64,000 nucleotides of DNA from Lawsonibacter asaccharolyticus (GCA_003112755.1 BFBT01000001.1:3162001-3226000), one strand, 5' to 3'. Positions 44,139 to 52,400 are shown, counted from the first letter of the stretch. Made by a program: numbers and translations. Notes: generated from the letters alone by a model not told the origin.

Positions 44139-45848
44139 TTACGCGTAGCTGCCGTCAGTGACCATGAAGTTGACGAAGACCTCGTCCCCCTCCTGAACGC
44201 CGGAGGTGATCTCCACGTTTTCTGTGTCCGAGATGCCGGTGGTGACGATGACGGGGTAGAAGCCGTCCTCCTCCGAGGGGAACTGGCGCTGCTGGCCGGG
44301 CTCGACCTGGGGCAGGTCCAGCTCCGGCACATCGTCCGGCCGGGCGTCCCGCTTGACGAAGACCACCGCCTGACGGTTTCCATCCGCGTCGGAGGCATAT
44401 TTCACCGCGCTGGTGGGCACCAGGATGCAGTCACTGGACTCGCTGGTAACAAAGGAGTACTGCAGCCAGGCCCCGTCCATCAGGGAGCCGTCGTAGTTCT
44501 CCACCGTCAGGGTGACGGGGTAGTTGGTCATGCCGCTGCCGCTCTCAGCCTTTCCCATGTCGATGGCGGTGACCACGCCCTGATAGGTGGTGCCGTTCCA
44601 GTCCAGATCCACGTAGTCCCCGGGCTTGATGAAGGAGATGTTCCGGTCGTCCACCGTGATGGTGACCAGCATGGTGGTGGTGTTGGAGATGATGACCACC
44701 GTGTCGCCGCTCTTCACCTCGGCCCCCTCGGAGAGGGTACAGGAGGTGACGGTCCCGTCGATCGGGGCCACAGCGTTGAAATCCGCCAGGGCCTTGGAGG
44801 CCTCATCCAGCGCAGTCTGGGCCTCCTCGATCTCGGACTGCTTGGCCCGGATGTCAGAGTCAATGGTGGAGGACCCCAGGTAGAGCATGGCCTCTCCCGC
44901 CTCCACATTGGCGTGGTCGAGCAGGTTGCCCATGCCCACCACGGGGCCGTTGGCCTTGGCCTCGATGGTGCGGGTCTCATAGAACTCGGTCTGCCCATTC
45001 TGGTAGGGGTAGATCTGGGTGCCATCGCCGGCGGTGAGCATGGCGGAGGCGTCCATCCCGGCGGTGAGGGTGCCGGGGTTGTCAAAGACCACTACGGCCT
45101 CAAAGTGGACGGCCCCTTCCGGGGATATGTAGCTGACCTTGTTGATCTTCTCCACTGTTCCGGTGAAGGTGCGCATCACCGCGGGGATGGACACGTCCAC
45201 GCTCTGGCCCACAGAGATCTGGTCCTCATAGGCGTAGCTGAAGTAGAGGGACAGCTTCAGCTGCTTGTCGTTGACCAGGGTGGCCACCACGGTGCCCTTG
45301 GACACGTCCTGGTCGATCTGGAACTCCTTCACGTCCTGGAGCTTACCCGCAAAGGGGGCCCGGATCGTCAGGTTGGCGGCATCCTCCTGGAGGTCAGACA
45401 GGTCCTTGTAGAGGTTCTCCACCTTCTCCTGGGCGGTCTTCACCGCATCCTCAGCGGCCTGGCTGAAGATGGTGTAGAGGGGCTGGCCCGCCGTGACGGT
45501 TTGGCCGGGAGCGATGAGCACCTCCTGTACGGTGCCGCCGGCGTTGAGGGTGATGGCGGCGGTCTCCTTGGCCTTGGCGGTGCCGCTGCCGGACACCTTG
45601 CTCTGGATGGAGCCGAGGAAGGCGGGCTGGGAGAAGATCTCCCCCTCCTCGCCGCCGGTGCTGAACAGGAATCGGTAGAGGGCAAAGCCGCCGGCCGCCA
45701 GCAGGGCGAGCACAACGGCCAGAATGATCAGGTTTTTGACCATCTTTTTCTTTTTCCGGCCGCCGTTGGGCTTGACCGGAGGCCGCGGAGTCGTCTGTGC
45801 GGGTGCGGGCGCGGTCTCGGTGGTCTGAGGTGTGGTGATCTCTGGCAT
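44139..45848 (-). CDS. HlyD/MacA-type efflux adaptor protein
   Basis: 569 residues, longer than usual MacA (about 370-400). A Pro/Thr-rich cytoplasmic tail with KPNGGRKKKK precedes one membrane helix (LIILAVVLALLAAGGFALYRF). Several lipoyl/barrel-sandwich half-motifs follow: AGGTVQEVLIAPGQTVTAG, APFAGKLQDVKEFQIDQDVS and APIDGTVTSCTLSEGAEVKS, with coiled-coil-like stretches between. The repetition suggests two nested adaptor units, unlike a simple MacA. It is the first gene of the export operon. Confidence 0.9.
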   Translation of the reverse strand: MPEITTPQTTETAPAPAQTTPRPPVKPNGGRKKKKMVKNLIILAVVLALLAAGGFALYRFLFSTGGEEGEIFSQPAFLGSIQSKVSGSGTAKAKETAAITLNAGGTVQEVLIAPGQTVTAGQPLYTIFSQAAEDAVKTAQEKVENLYKDLSDLQEDAANLTIRAPFAGKLQDVKEFQIDQDVSKGTVVATLVNDKQLKLSLYFSYAYEDQISVGQSVDVSIPAVMRTFTGTVEKINKVSYISPEGAVHFEAVVVFDNPGTLTAGMDASAMLTAGDGTQIYPYQNGQTEFYETRTIEAKANGPVVGMGNLLDHANVEAGEAMLYLGSSTIDSDIRAKQSEIEEAQTALDEASKALADFNAVAPIDGTVTSCTLSEGAEVKSGDTVVIISNTTTMLVTITVDDRNISFIKPGDYVDLDWNGTTYQGVVTAIDMGKAESGSGMTNYPVTLTVENYDGSLMDGAWLQYSFVTSESSDCILVPTSAVKYASDADGNRQAVVFVKRDARPDDVPELDLPQVEPGQQRQFPSEEDGFYPVIVTTGISDTENVEITSGVQEGDEVFVNFMVTDGSYA

Positions 45849-45915
45849 TTCAAGTTCCTCCTACGTTTTTTGCCGGGCAGGCACAAGGTCAGGTGCGAGC
45901 CTGTCCAGCATGTCC

Positions 45916-45944
45916 ATTATATGCCCAGGGCCGCCGGGTGGCAA
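45916..45944 (-). promoter_or_regulatory. Promoter of the efflux operon
   Basis: TTGCCA (45939-45944, minus strand), 17-bp spacer, TATAAT (45916-45921), about 68 bp before the adaptor start. Confidence 0.75.
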
Positions 45945-45965
45945 CTACATAAGAATTACAATTTT

Positions 45966-45980
45966 TTAAGATTATCTTAA
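45966..45980. promoter_or_regulatory. Palindrome upstream of the efflux promoter (candidate operator)
   Basis: TTAAGAT-T-ATCTTAA, a perfect 7-1-7 inverted repeat in an AT-rich patch that stands out from its surroundings, 22 bp upstream of the -35. TTAAGAT-type sites suit OmpR-family response regulators; no two-component genes are in the window. Confidence 0.45.
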
Positions 45981-46141
45981 GAAACGTCCTCTTCTGCAGA
46001 AATGTGCCCCGGGCAAAGTATCTCTGCTTATCTAGACGAAGAACGGGCACAAAATGTTCCAGACTTTAAAAATTTTTCTGGCCGATGGGCTGGAGTTGAT
46101 GCGAGGGCGCTTTTCTTCCGGGCAGAGCTGGCAGGAGATTG

Positions 46142-46170
46142 TTGACGAATTTTCTTCCTTCCGCTACAAT
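46142..46170 (+). promoter_or_regulatory. Promoter of the ECF S-component gene
   Basis: TTGACG (46142-46147), 17-bp spacer, TACAAT (46165-46170). The gene-free stretch 45849-46249 otherwise holds the efflux promoter and palindrome. Confidence 0.7.
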
Positions 46171-46177
46171 AAAGCCA

Positions 46178-46240
46178 GTTCCCTGCCTCTGGGGCAGGAA
46201 TTTTCATCCCGCCGCAGCCCGATCTGCGGCTCCAGGAGGT
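46178..46240 (+). promoter_or_regulatory. Structured leader ahead of the ECF S-component
   Basis: Two small hairpins (TTCC.CTGCC with GGCAGGAA; CCGCAG with CTGCGG) occupy the roughly 65-nt leader, ending at AGGAGGT. I do not recognise a known riboswitch class, but vitamin S-components are often riboswitch-controlled. Confidence 0.35.
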
Positions 46241-46249
46241 ATGTCCCCG

Positions 46250-46783
46250 ATGTCTTCTGCCCGAAACAAACGGCTGGTGGTCTCCGCCCTGATGCTGGCA
46301 CTGGCCCTTGTCCTGCCCTATTTTACCGGCGGCATCCCCGCCATCGGCAATCTGCTGCTGCCCATGCACCTGCCGGTGCTGCTGTGCGGCTTTCTGTGCG
46401 GCGGCGGGTGGGGGGCCGGGGTGGGACTGGCCGCCCCCCTGCTCCGCTCCCTGCTGGCGGGCCGCCCCGAATTCTTTCCCACCGCCTTCTCCATGGCCTT
46501 TGAGCTGGCCGCCTACGGCCTGATCTCCGGGCTGCTCTACCGCCGCCTGCCCAAAAACGCCGCCGGTGTCTATGCCTCTCTGGCAGGGGCCATGGTGGGC
46601 GGGCGAATGGTCTGGGGGGCGGTGCGGGCCCTCATCACCCTGGCCTCCCCCACCCCCTTCGGCCTGGCCATCTTCTGGACCGAGGCCGTCCTCAACGCCA
46701 TCCCCGGCATCCTGCTCCAGCTGGTGCTGATCCCCGCTCTGGTCCTCTCCCTCCAGCGCGCCCGCCTCTCCCCAGTCCAATGA
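46250..46783 (+). CDS. ECF transporter S component (substrate unknown)
   Basis: 177 residues from ATG 46250, 9 nt after AGGAGGT (ATG 46241 touches the SD and is less likely). Five or six hydrophobic helices. VVSALMLALALVLPYFTGGI, PMHLPVLLCGFLCGGGWGAG and FELAAYGLISGLLYRR are typical of the ECF substrate-specific subunit family. It needs the shared EcfAA'T module encoded elsewhere. The stop overlaps the kinase-like start (ATGA), hinting that the imported substrate is phosphorylated. Confidence 0.85.
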   Translation: MSSARNKRLVVSALMLALALVLPYFTGGIPAIGNLLLPMHLPVLLCGFLCGGGWGAGVGLAAPLLRSLLAGRPEFFPTAFSMAFELAAYGLISGLLYRRLPKNAAGVYASLAGAMVGGRMVWGAVRALITLASPTPFGLAIFWTEAVLNAIPGILLQLVLIPALVLSLQRARLSPVQ

Positions 46784-47349
46784 CGGCCCTGGAACAGATG
46801 TGCGCGGCCCTGTCCCCTCTGGCCGGGGGCGGCGGGAGGGTGCTGGCCGCCCTGGACGGCCCCTGCGCCTCGGGAAAGACCACCCTGGCCGGCCAGGCGG
46901 CCCGGCAGCTGGGCTGCCCCCTGGTCCACATGGACGACTTCTTCCTGCCCCCGGCGCGCAAGACCCCCGCCCGCCTGGCCCAGCCGGGGGGAAATGTGGA
47001 CTGGGAGCGGGTGCGGGACCAGGTCCTGGCCCCCCTGTCCCGGGGAGAGCCCGCCCGGTTCTCCCCCTACCGCTGCCATACCGGGGCGTATGGGCCCCCG
47101 GTGTCCCTCTCCCCCGCCCCCCTGGTGCTGGTGGAGGGGGTCTACGCCCTCCACCCCGCCCTGCGGGACTTCTACCGCCTCCGGATCTTTCTGGAGGCCC
47201 CCTGGCCGGTGCGGCGCGCCCGCCTTCTGGACCGGGGCGGGCCGGAGCTGCTGGCCCGCTTCCAGGGGGAGTGGGTCCCGCTGGAGGACCGGTATTTCCA
47301 GGCCTGCCGGGTCCGGGACTGCTGCCAGCTGGTGCTGAGCGGTCAATGA
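46780..47349 (+). CDS. Uridine kinase-like P-loop kinase
   Basis: 189 residues. P-loop DGPCASGKTT (residues about 26-35), then LVHMDDFFLPPARKTPARLA and LVLVEGVYALHPALRDFYRL, the pattern of the uridine kinase/phosphoribulokinase-like family. It is translationally coupled to the S-component. Likely a salvage kinase for a nucleoside or vitamin; substrate not readable. Confidence 0.85.
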   Translation: MTALEQMCAALSPLAGGGGRVLAALDGPCASGKTTLAGQAARQLGCPLVHMDDFFLPPARKTPARLAQPGGNVDWERVRDQVLAPLSRGEPARFSPYRCHTGAYGPPVSLSPAPLVLVEGVYALHPALRDFYRLRIFLEAPWPVRRARLLDRGGPELLARFQGEWVPLEDRYFQACRVRDCCQLVLSGQ

Positions 47350-47378
47350 CACGCGCCCCATCCCCCTGCAGCTCCGCC

Positions 47379-47407
47379 TTGCAAAGCGCGTCAAGGTATC
47401 GTATCAT
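47379..47407 (+). promoter_or_regulatory. Promoter of the small membrane protein gene
   Basis: TTGCAA (47379-47384), 17-bp spacer, TATCAT (47402-47407). Confidence 0.55.
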
Positions 47408-47460
47408 CAATAGACATCAAACAGCTTCTGTTTTCTGCGGTCGGAAAGAGGAGGTCAGTG

Positions 47461-47751
47461 ATGTACAGGGTCATCGTGATCGTGCTGGCGTTTATGCTGG
47501 GAGTTTTCATTTTCTTCGGAGCCGACTCCGCGAAAACCCGCGGTCAGAAAAAGTGGGTCAAAGTGATCGGCACCCTGCTCGTCTGGATATTGGCGGTCCT
47601 TGGGGCAGGTGTTCTGGTCCTGTGCTGTCTGGCTGCATGGGACTACTGGAAGACCGGCGATGCAGAAACGGCCGTCTCCTTAGGGATCACCGCCGTGATC
47701 CTCGCTGTCGCGATTTATGTCCTGCTGCGGTCTTATTTCAAAAAAACATAG
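47461..47751 (+). CDS. Small membrane protein, unknown function
   Basis: 96 residues from ATG 47461, behind AGGAGGT at 6 nt. Three hydrophobic stretches (about 3-20, 36-60, 73-90) separated by short charged loops (DSAKTRGQKKWVK; DYWKTGDAE). No family recognised. Its base composition is less GC-rich than its neighbours, and it has its own promoter and a downstream terminator, so it is a stand-alone unit, possibly acquired. Confidence 0.65.
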   Translation: MYRVIVIVLAFMLGVFIFFGADSAKTRGQKKWVKVIGTLLVWILAVLGAGVLVLCCLAAWDYWKTGDAETAVSLGITAVILAVAIYVLLRSYFKKT

Positions 47752-47885
47752 CCGGGAAAACAGCCTCGTCACCGCCCCGCAGGTCCCGATCTGCCGGTGT
47801 GTCCCTGCCCCGTGCGGGGCGGGCGCGGCAGGGGTGCCCTTCCCCCGGGGCCGCAAAGCGAACTTGGGCGTCATGGAGCAGAATT

Positions 47886-47923
47886 GGAAAAGGTGCAGCC
47901 GAAAGATCGGCTGCACCTTTTCC
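47886..47923. terminator. Bidirectional terminator before the M18 aminopeptidase
   Basis: A 17-bp stem, GGAAAAGGTGCAGCCGA with its complement around a 4-nt loop, between convergent genes, with A/T tails on both sides. Confidence 0.88.
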
Positions 47924-47944
47924 GGTATCACGGGGCATATGGGC

Positions 47945-49357
47945 TCAGACTGCCTCGTAGATGGCCTTCATGCCCTTATAGGTCATATAGCAGTCCAGCT
48001 TGGACACCGTCTCAAAGGGGGCATGCATGGACAGCACGGGCACGCCGGCGTCCAGGGTGTCGATGTTCCGCTCCGCCATGAAGACGGCCACCGTGCCGCC
48101 GCCGCCCTGATCGGCCTTGCCCAGCTCGGCCATCTGCCACACCACGCCGGCGCCGTCCAGCACCCGGCGGACATAGGCCACCAGCTCGGCGGAGGCGTCG
48201 GAGGCCCCGGACTTGCCCCGGGCCCCGGTGTACTTGCACAGGCCCATGCCGTAGTTGACAAAGGCGCTGTTGCGCTTCTCGTACACCTCCGCGAAGTTGG
48301 GGTCATAGGCCGCCGTCACGTCGGCGGACAGGCAGAAGGACTTCTCATAGCAGGCCCGCAGGGGCACGCTCTGGCTCTGGCACAGGTCCTCCATGAAGGT
48401 GTCGAAGGCCCTGGACTTCATGCCGGACACCCCCTCGGAGCCGATCTCCTCCTTGTCCGCCAGCATGCACACGGCGGTGCGCTCCGGCGTGCCCAGCTGG
48501 AGCAGGGCGGCCAGGGAGGCATAGGCGCACACCCGGTCGTCATGGCCGTAGGCGCCGATCAGGGAGCGGTCGAAGCCGATGTCCACCGCCCGGAAGGCGG
48601 GGACGGCGCACAGCTCGGCGGAGAGGAAGTCCTCCTCCACGATGCCGTACTTCCGGTTGAGCAGCTCCAGCACCGACAGCTTCACCCGGTCGCTGCCCTC
48701 GTCGTCCCGCAGGGGGCGGCTGCCCACCAGGATGTTCAGGCTCTCCGCGGGGATGGCCTCCCCCAGGGGCTTCTTCACCTGGTCGGTGGCCAGGTGGGGC
48801 AGCAGGTCGTCGATGGTGAACATGGGGTCGTCCGGCCCGTTGCCCACCGAGACCCGCACCACCTCTCCGTTCTTCAGCGCCACCACGCCGTGGAGCTCCA
48901 GGGGAATGGTCACCCACTGGTACTTCCGGATGCCGCCGTAGTAGTGGGTCTTGAAGAAGCCCAGCTCATCGCTCTCGTACAGGGGGTTCTGCTTCAGGTC
49001 CAGCCGGGGGGAGTCGATGTGGGCCGCCCCGATGTTGACCCCGTGCTCCAGGCCTTTCCGGCCCATCACGGCCAGCATGATGGCCTTGTCCCGGTTCACC
49101 TGGTAGATCCGGTCCCCGGGCTTCAGCTCCATCCCCCGGACATAGGCCCGGAAGCCGGCGGCCTCCGCCTGGGCGATGGCCCGGTCCACGCACTCCCGCT
49201 CGGTCTTGCCCGCGTCCAGGAACTGCTTGTAGCCGGTGCAGTACGCCTCCAGCGCCGCGCCCTCCTCCGCGTCCAGCCGGTCCCAGCCGTTCTTCCGCTC
49301 ATAGACCAGGGCCCGGCGGAGCTGCTCGCCCCGGGTCAGTTCTTTTTCTTCACTCAT
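47945..49357 (-). CDS. M18 family aminopeptidase
   Basis: 470 residues from ATG 49357 (AAAGGAGGA upstream). Metal-site blocks of M18: NIGAAHIDSPRLDLKQNPLY, LADKEEIGSEGVSGMKS and the terminal PVLSMHAPFETVSKLD. The family forms dodecameric zinc aminopeptidases in the cytosol, often preferring Asp/Glu or neutral N-termini. A small inverted-repeat element separates it from coaE. Confidence 0.94.
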   Translation of the reverse strand: MSEEKELTRGEQLRRALVYERKNGWDRLDAEEGAALEAYCTGYKQFLDAGKTERECVDRAIAQAEAAGFRAYVRGMELKPGDRIYQVNRDKAIMLAVMGRKGLEHGVNIGAAHIDSPRLDLKQNPLYESDELGFFKTHYYGGIRKYQWVTIPLELHGVVALKNGEVVRVSVGNGPDDPMFTIDDLLPHLATDQVKKPLGEAIPAESLNILVGSRPLRDDEGSDRVKLSVLELLNRKYGIVEEDFLSAELCAVPAFRAVDIGFDRSLIGAYGHDDRVCAYASLAALLQLGTPERTAVCMLADKEEIGSEGVSGMKSRAFDTFMEDLCQSQSVPLRACYEKSFCLSADVTAAYDPNFAEVYEKRNSAFVNYGMGLCKYTGARGKSGASDASAELVAYVRRVLDGAGVVWQMAELGKADQGGGGTVAVFMAERNIDTLDAGVPVLSMHAPFETVSKLDCYMTYKGMKAIYEAV

Positions 49358-49381
49358 AAAACAGTCCTCCTTTGATCTCAC

Positions 49382-49446
49382 AGGGGCGCTTTGCGCGCCT
49401 CATCGTTCTCTTATTATGCCGCGCACGGGCGCACACTGTGCGCCCC
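49382..49446. repeat. Short palindromic repeats between aminopeptidase and coaE genes
   Basis: GGGGCGC-TTT-GCGCGCC (49383-49399) and GGGCGCACA-C-TGTGCGCCC (49427-49445) lie close together. The second is the same element as 12933-12951, so a dispersed REP-like unit is present. Confidence 0.6.
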
Positions 49447-50036
49447 TACACGATCTCTTTCAAAAACTCCTCTGCCTTCCTGGAAAACTCCTCCGCGGTG
49501 CCGCAGTCGTTGTACAGGATATGGGCGCAGCCCTCCGCAAAGAACTGGTCCGGCCGCTGGGCCCTCACCCGGGCCCAAGCATAGTCCTCCGAAATTCCCT
49601 CCCGGGCCATGATGCGCGCCACCCGCGCCTCCGCCGGGGCCAGTACGGCCACCGTGGTGGTGCACAGGTCGGCCAGACCGCTCTCCAGCAGGGCGAAGGC
49701 GTCGATGGCCGTCAGGCCGATGCCCCGGGACCTGTTCTCTTTGACCATCTGCCGGGTGCGCTGAACCACGGCCCGCTGGGCGATGGCGTTCAGCCGCTCC
49801 AGCTTGGCCGGGTCCCCGAACACCAGGGCGCCCAGCTTTTTTCTGTCAATGGCCCCCTGTCCGTCCCGGAGGGGGCCAAAGGCCCTCTCCAGGCTTTCCT
49901 GTAAGGCTCTATCACTTTCCAGCATTTCGTGGTACACGGCATCGCAGTCGATGACCGCGCCCCCCAGTGCCTCGATCTCCTTCAGGACGGTGGTCTTCCC
50001 CGCCCCGGTAGGGCCGGTGATGCCGATGACAGTCAT
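49446..50036 (-). CDS. coaE: Dephospho-CoA kinase CoaE
   Basis: 196 residues from ATG 50036 (GGGAGGG upstream). P-loop GITGPTGAGKTT at residues 5-16 and the IDCDAVYHEM substrate region fit CoaE, which makes CoA from dephospho-CoA. The frame remains open far upstream, but that part is antisense or out of frame with the two membrane-protein genes and is not coding. Confidence 0.94.
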   Translation of the reverse strand: MTVIGITGPTGAGKTTVLKEIEALGGAVIDCDAVYHEMLESDRALQESLERAFGPLRDGQGAIDRKKLGALVFGDPAKLERLNAIAQRAVVQRTRQMVKENRSRGIGLTAIDAFALLESGLADLCTTTVAVLAPAEARVARIMAREGISEDYAWARVRAQRPDQFFAEGCAHILYNDCGTAEEFSRKAEEFLKEIV

Positions 50037-50464
50037 GGTGATCCCTCCCACTTCAAATGCGGACATGCCTCCCGGAGCTGCTCCTCCAGCTCCCGGGGGC
50101 TGCACAGCTGCTTCCGGACCTTGGCGAACCTCCGGCCGTCCCGGTCCCGTATCACCACACAACTCCGCTTTTTGGTATAGCTCCCGATTTGGGAATATGG
50201 CAGGGCCTTCATGCGACCCAGCAGGTCGAAATAGATCAGCTGATCTGCGTCGCCGTCCAGTCCCTCGTTTCGCACCCGCAGATACCGCGCCAGCAGCCAC
50301 AGGACGAACAGCCCCAGAAGGGCCATCAGGGCAATCTGCCCCGGCCCCCATACGTCCAGCACGACACACAGCGCGAGAAAGAGGAAGAGAAATTTCAGCA
50401 GGGAGCGCCGGGCGTGCCTGCGCTCCATACGCCACTGGAAGCGTTTCCATGTGTACTCTTCCAT
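50033..50464 (-). CDS. Membrane protein, unknown (two helices, PH-like tail)
   Basis: 143 residues. A basic N-terminus (WRMERRHARRSLLKF), two hydrophobic stretches (24-38, 43-60), then a soluble tail LIYFDLLGRMKALPYSQIGS with YTKKRSCVVIRDRDGRRFAK that looks like a bacterial PH-type YcxB/DUF domain by eye. It overlaps the coaE start by 4 nt. Function unknown. Confidence 0.7.
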   Translation of the reverse strand: MEEYTWKRFQWRMERRHARRSLLKFLFLFLALCVVLDVWGPGQIALMALLGLFVLWLLARYLRVRNEGLDGDADQLIYFDLLGRMKALPYSQIGSYTKKRSCVVIRDRDGRRFAKVRKQLCSPRELEEQLREACPHLKWEGSP

Positions 50465-50488
50465 CGAAGGGCCTCCTTTCCGGGCCGG

Positions 50489-50962
50489 TCAGGGGGCCTT
50501 GGCGATGCGGCGGCCCACCCAGTAGGACACGGTGAAAATGAGGATCAGCAGCACCGCCGAGGCGATGCCTCCCCACACCACCAGCAGGCTGCCCATGTAG
50601 GTGCCGTCCACGATGCACAGGGGGGTGACCAGCATCATCGCCCCGGGCACCACGCCGGAGATAAACTGGCCGAAGAGGGCGATGGGGATGCTCCGGGCGG
50701 CGTCGTCCACCAGCCAGAACTGCCACGCCCCGCACAGCACGCTGAGGAGCACCCCCCAGTGGCCGGCCAGGAGGCTGAGCCAGAAGGGCCGCCTCTGCCG
50801 CCCGCAGTCCATCCCCAGCCAGGCCCAGGTCAGCACCATGAGCCAGGGAAGCAGGGTGAACAGCAGCGTCCCCACCACCGGGATGGCCACCGAGTAGACA
50901 TAGCAGCCCCCCAGGACCAGGGGAATCAGCCCCATCCAGGGGAAATAGTGGGACCGCTTCAC
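50489..50962 (-). CDS. Polytopic membrane protein, unknown function
   Basis: 157 residues with four to five hydrophobic helices and a conserved-looking HWGVLLSVLCGAWQFW stretch. It lies 24 nt upstream of the preceding membrane-protein gene in the same direction. No family recognised. ACTTCCTTTCC-type purine-rich SD precedes the ATG on the minus strand (GGAAAGGAGCGAG). Confidence 0.65.
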   Translation of the reverse strand: MKRSHYFPWMGLIPLVLGGCYVYSVAIPVVGTLLFTLLPWLMVLTWAWLGMDCGRQRRPFWLSLLAGHWGVLLSVLCGAWQFWLVDDAARSIPIALFGQFISGVVPGAMMLVTPLCIVDGTYMGSLLVVWGGIASAVLLILIFTVSYWVGRRIAKAP

Positions 50963-50983
50963 TGCCCTCGCTCCTTTCCTTGG

Positions 50984-52003
50984 TCAGGCCTCCACGATGT
51001 GGAAGCCCGCCGCTTTGTTCAGGCGGTTGGTGACCGCCAGCCCGATCCCGCCGCTGTCCGGGCACTGGGCCCAGATGGCGGAGACGGCGGTGTGGTCGAA
51101 GGCCCGCAGGGCGTCGAACACCCGCCGGGCCTGCTCCCCCTTGTCCCCCGCCGGCCCCAGGCTCATGACGGGCCGCGCGCCCCCCGCATACATCGGCAGG
51201 AACTCCTCAAAGCAGATGACCCCGTCCCCCGGTCCGGCGTGGGCGGCGATATAGGCCGCGCTCCGCTCCGGCTCCCCGGTGACCACGGTGACGGGGGCCT
51301 TGGGGGCGTAGTGGCGGTACTTCATCCCAGGGGCCCGGGGCCTCTCCCCCGCCCCCATCAGCCGGGTGACCGCCGGGTCCACCGCCACCTCCCCCAGGGC
51401 CGCCCGCAGCTGCTCCAGGGTGATCCCCCCCGGCCTCAGCAGGCGGGGGGGCGTGCATGTCAGGTCCACGATGGTGGACTCCACCCCCACGGAGCAGGGG
51501 CCGCCGTCCAAAATGGCGTCGATCCTGCCGTCCATGTCCTCCAGCATGTGGGCGGCGGTGGTGGGGCTGGGCCGCCCGGAGGTATTCCCTGAGGGGGCCG
51601 CCACCGGCACGTCCGCCGCCTGGATCACCGCCCGGCACAGGGGGTGGGCGGGACAGCGCATCCCCACCGTGTCCAGCCCCGCCGTCACCTGATCGGGCAC
51701 GTTGTCCCGCCGCCGGAGCACCATGGTCAGCGGACCGGGCCAGAAGCGCCGGGCCAGCTCATAGGCCGCCGCCGGGATGTCCCGGCAGTACCGCTCCAGC
51801 CAGTCCGCCCCCGGGATGTGCAGGATCAGGGGGTTGTCCTGGGGGCGGCCCTTGGCCTGAAAGATCCGGCCCACCGCAGCGGGGTCCAGCCCGTTGGCCC
51901 CCAGGCCGTACACCGTCTCGGTGGGGATGCCCACCAGGCCGCCGGCGCGGAGCAGGTCCGCGGCGGTCTGGATGTCCTGTTGGGAGAGGCGCTTTGTCTC
52001 CAT
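50984..52003 (-). CDS. L-threonylcarbamoyladenylate synthase (TsaC/Sua5, long form)
   Basis: 339 residues from ATG 52003. The YrdC domain has GGLVGIPTETVYGLGANGLD, KGRPQDNPLILHI and VAAPSGNTSGRPSPT; from about residue 215 the extra Sua5 domain follows (APGMKYRHYAPKAPVTVV). It makes the threonylcarbamoyl-AMP used for t6A37 in tRNA. The downstream t6A cyclase gene tcdA also lies in this window. Confidence 0.95.
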   Translation of the reverse strand: METKRLSQQDIQTAADLLRAGGLVGIPTETVYGLGANGLDPAAVGRIFQAKGRPQDNPLILHIPGADWLERYCRDIPAAAYELARRFWPGPLTMVLRRRDNVPDQVTAGLDTVGMRCPAHPLCRAVIQAADVPVAAPSGNTSGRPSPTTAAHMLEDMDGRIDAILDGGPCSVGVESTIVDLTCTPPRLLRPGGITLEQLRAALGEVAVDPAVTRLMGAGERPRAPGMKYRHYAPKAPVTVVTGEPERSAAYIAAHAGPGDGVICFEEFLPMYAGGARPVMSLGPAGDKGEQARRVFDALRAFDHTAVSAIWAQCPDSGGIGLAVTNRLNKAAGFHIVEA

Positions 52004-52039
52004 CCTTTTCCACTTCCTATCTCTCTTGGGCGCGTGCCC

Positions 52040-52400
52040 GTTTTCCGAGGGTTCCATCCGGGCGGGGCGTGCCCCCTGTGCAGCGCACAGCGGCCCGGCG
52101 CGCTGCTTCGTCGGACCCCGTTTTCCCCGCCGGTCTCCCTATGGGGCCCGCGCCCTGCGTAGGGGCGGGCTTGGCCCGCCCGGCTTCAGCGGCAGGGTGT
52201 CCCCAAATGGATTCCGCCCCGCAGGGCGGAACCCCCCTGACAAATCCTGTGACTGAGACCGGCCCGGTGGAAGGACGCCCCCTCATCCGTCACAGCTTCG
52301 CCGTGCCACCTCCCCCCCCAGAGGGGGGAAGGCTTGAGGTGGGGACACGGCATATGCCGCGGCACCTTTCCTCCAAGGGAAGGTGTGTGGGAGCTTCTAT
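52040..52400. repeat. Intergenic palindromic repeat block (copy B)
   Basis: This gene-free 405-bp stretch holds several hairpins: GGGCGGGC-TTG-GCCCGCCC, GTTCCGCCC-type repeats near 52205-52230, and the core 52278-52334 (CCCCTCATCCGTCAC, a GGC/GCC stem, CCTCCCCCC/GGGGGGAAGG), then CACCTTTCC/GGGAAGGTG. The core matches copy A near 12822-12880. No gene is seen. Confidence 0.65.

Noticed and set aside
46170..46245. Known vitamin riboswitch (TPP, FMN, folate, preQ1) before the S-component
   Set aside because: None of the class-defining conserved stretches is present; only two plain hairpins are visible.
49446..51065. A long minus-strand frame that would fuse coaE to upstream sequence
   Set aside because: The upstream part runs through two other coding frames and is Arg/Gly/Pro-rich; coaE has its own ATG and SD at 50036.
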